This document shows, piece after piece, positions 14,022 through 15,355 of a DNA stretch of 15,355 nucleotides. A program made the translations under genes and the position numbers. Under the pieces are notes generated by a model. It saw only the letters and a list, made by a program, of their open reading frames with translations. It did not search any database and was not told the origin of the DNA. The DNA comes from Alphaproteobacteria bacterium (GTDB taxonomy: Bacteria > Pseudomonadota > Alphaproteobacteria > UBA8366 > JADFVY01): NCBI GenBank assembly GCA_029881615.1, contig JAOUMF010000006.1, positions 1 to 15,355 on the forward strand, read 5' to 3'. Each line of letters opens with the position of its first letter. Within the stretch, counting starts at the first letter, position 1.

Positions 14022-15355
14022 ATGTCGAAATTATCCGTTTCGCGCGCGGCAATTGTCGCGCTGGCCTTCCTGACCGCGGGATGCCTGCAAACCAACTTCC
14101 AGGTTCCGGTCAGGGTTTCCGACCAGAATCTTCGGGCGGAGGCGGAAAAAGGCCGGCCGGCGGCGTGGAAGCTGCCGCTGGGCGCGGGACGGATCGACGA
14201 CATGGCATTCCACTCGCCCGGGCGGCTGCTGGTCAGCCTGCGCAAGAACCAGTCCGTCGCCGGCGAACAGTACGCCATGCTGGTCGATATGGCGACGGGC
14301 CGCCCCTTGTGGCGATACGAGCCGGCGAACAGGAAAGGCGAATACAGCCGGGTTCTGGCAACGCAGGACATCATCCTTTACGCCTTCCATAACGAAGACA
14401 AAGTCACCCTTGTGGCGGTGTCGGCGTTGGATGGAACCGAACGTTGGGTGGCACCTGACATCCAGGGAAGCGCCCGCTTCCAACCGCTTCCGGACCAGGG
14501 TGTGATCCTGGCAACCAGTGCCGGCAAGGGCACGGCGACGCTCGCCGCTTACGACCTGGGCTCCGGCATGATTCGATGGAATCGCCAGTTCAACCTGCCC
14601 CAGGATATCGCGATACCGGCCATGCGGGTGACCGCGCAGGGCGAGGTATGGACCTTCCATGGGGCGGTCGAAAAGCTCTCGGCGAAGAACGGCAAGACAG
14701 TCTGGCGCCGCGACGGCATAAGTCTTGCCGGCGCATCACCGGCGCTTGATGGCGATTCATTGTATTTGGTTGACACTGCGGGCCTGATTCAACGGCTTTC
14801 GGCTGGCACGGGAAAAACCATCTGGACCAAGGCGCCGCCGGCGGGCGTGACCGTCACCAATATTTTCCCGCTCAACGACCGGGTCTATCTGCGCGGTAGC
14901 GATGCAAACAGCAAGAAATACCCGTTTATCGCCATGGATCGGCGAACCGGTCGCATCCTTTGGCACCGGATCACCAAGGAACCGATCGTCAGCAATTTGC
15001 TGGAACATGGAGGGCGGGTATTTTTCGCAACGCCTTCGACCGTTGGCGCCCGGGATCTGACCAGCGGGAAGAGTTATTTCGAGGAGACAATCACCAATTC
15101 GGGCCGCACCTACCCCGTTCATCTGAAACGATTTGGCAACAAGGTCGTTTTCATCGGCGAACTGATCGTGGCCGCGGTTGATACAAAAACAGGCAAAAAA
15201 CTCTATTCACACGGGCTGGACCCGGTGGATCTTGAAGCCAGCATGACCTCGCTGGACGCCAGGCTTGAAAAGCTGCAGGCCAAACAGGCCGCAGGTTCCG
15301 GCGACTCTTCGTCCGGCGCCATCGCGATGGCCGACTTCCATTCGGGGATGGCGCA
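14022..15355 (+). CDS. PQQ/BamB-like beta-propeller lipoprotein of module B, 3' end missing
   Basis: Predicted lipoprotein, 444 complete codons before the right edge, no stop reached. GGAGG lies 7 bases before the ATG; the signal ends LTAGC (Cys21). Blade motifs follow the same rhythm as in the module A propeller: LWRYE (near 95), ERWVA, IRWNR, VWRRD, IWTKA, ILWHR, then a TNSGRTYPV segment and LYSHGLDPVD. Residues 44-122 match residues 45-123 of the paralogue at 47 of 79 positions. After the propeller the two diverge: here a short helical segment (SLDARLEKLQAKQ) precedes a Ser/Gly-rich linker, and the next residues ADFHSGMA recall the GDMATRAAANS part of module A. A similar C-terminal extension is therefore expected beyond the edge. 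Role unknown; probably partners the lipoprotein upstream. Confidence 0.88.
   Translation, partial: MSKLSVSRAAIVALAFLTAGCLQTNFQVPVRVSDQNLRAEAEKGRPAAWKLPLGAGRIDDMAFHSPGRLLVSLRKNQSVAGEQYAMLVDMATGRPLWRYEPANRKGEYSRVLATQDIILYAFHNEDKVTLVAVSALDGTERWVAPDIQGSARFQPLPDQGVILATSAGKGTATLAAYDLGSGMIRWNRQFNLPQDIAIPAMRVTAQGEVWTFHGAVEKLSAKNGKTVWRRDGISLAGASPALDGDSLYLVDTAGLIQRLSAGTGKTIWTKAPPAGVTVTNIFPLNDRVYLRGSDANSKKYPFIAMDRRTGRILWHRITKEPIVSNLLEHGGRVFFATPSTVGARDLTSGKSYFEETITNSGRTYPVHLKRFGNKVVFIGELIVAAVDTKTGKKLYSHGLDPVDLEASMTSLDARLEKLQAKQAAGSGDSSSGAIAMADFHSGMA

Noticed and set aside
1..15355. CRISPR arrays, tRNA/rRNA genes, insertion sequences, phage attachment sites
   Set aside because: Scanning by eye showed no regularly spaced repeats, no cloverleaf-like sequences, no transposase motifs and no flanking direct repeats other than the 54-base pair described.

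Overview
The window is GC-rich, densely coded bacterial chromosome. The gene set fits a Gram-negative alphaproteobacterium: a BKACE (DUF849) enzyme, TAXI-type TRAP transporter genes with a fused permease, a universal stress protein, an M24 aminopeptidase, a FadN-like 3-hydroxyacyl-CoA dehydrogenase and outer-envelope lipoproteins. This is inferred from gene content and style only; there is no rRNA or other marker. I saw no tRNA, rRNA, CRISPR array, insertion sequence or phage gene.

Left block (2-6704, + strand): the 3' end of a beta-keto acid cleavage enzyme overlaps by ATGA the first of three TAXI solute receptors. The second receptor has its own upstream region with a promoter candidate. 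It is followed by a GC-rich stem-loop, the third receptor, a large fused TRAP permease and a UspF-like stress protein 12 bases further on. Three receptors sharing one permease, with a nucleotide-binding-type Usp as last gene, suggests a secondary (ion-driven) uptake system for organic acids that may recognise several ligands.

Middle block (6701-9861, - strand): a long-form aminopeptidase P and a 3-hydroxyacyl-CoA dehydrogenase. The aminopeptidase converges on the usp gene, and both genes take their stop codon from the same CTAG palindrome. The dehydrogenase resembles the N-terminal half of FadN-type fusion enzymes but stops before any enoyl-CoA hydratase domain.

Right block (10076-15355, + strand): two paralogous modules in tandem. 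Module A is a small lipoprotein plus an eight-bladed-looking PQQ/BamB-like propeller lipoprotein with a long C-terminal extension. Module B is a secreted small protein, a lipoprotein paralogous to that of A, and a propeller lipoprotein paralogous to that of A, cut by the window edge. The region upstream of each module carries a copy of a 54-base element (41/54 identical by hand alignment) containing an operator-like inverted repeat. In copy 1 this repeat also lies across the predicted start of the divergent dehydrogenase transcript. This paired small-lipoprotein and propeller-lipoprotein module, duplicated with its control element, is the best candidate here for an undescribed envelope system. 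Its function cannot be read from the sequence.
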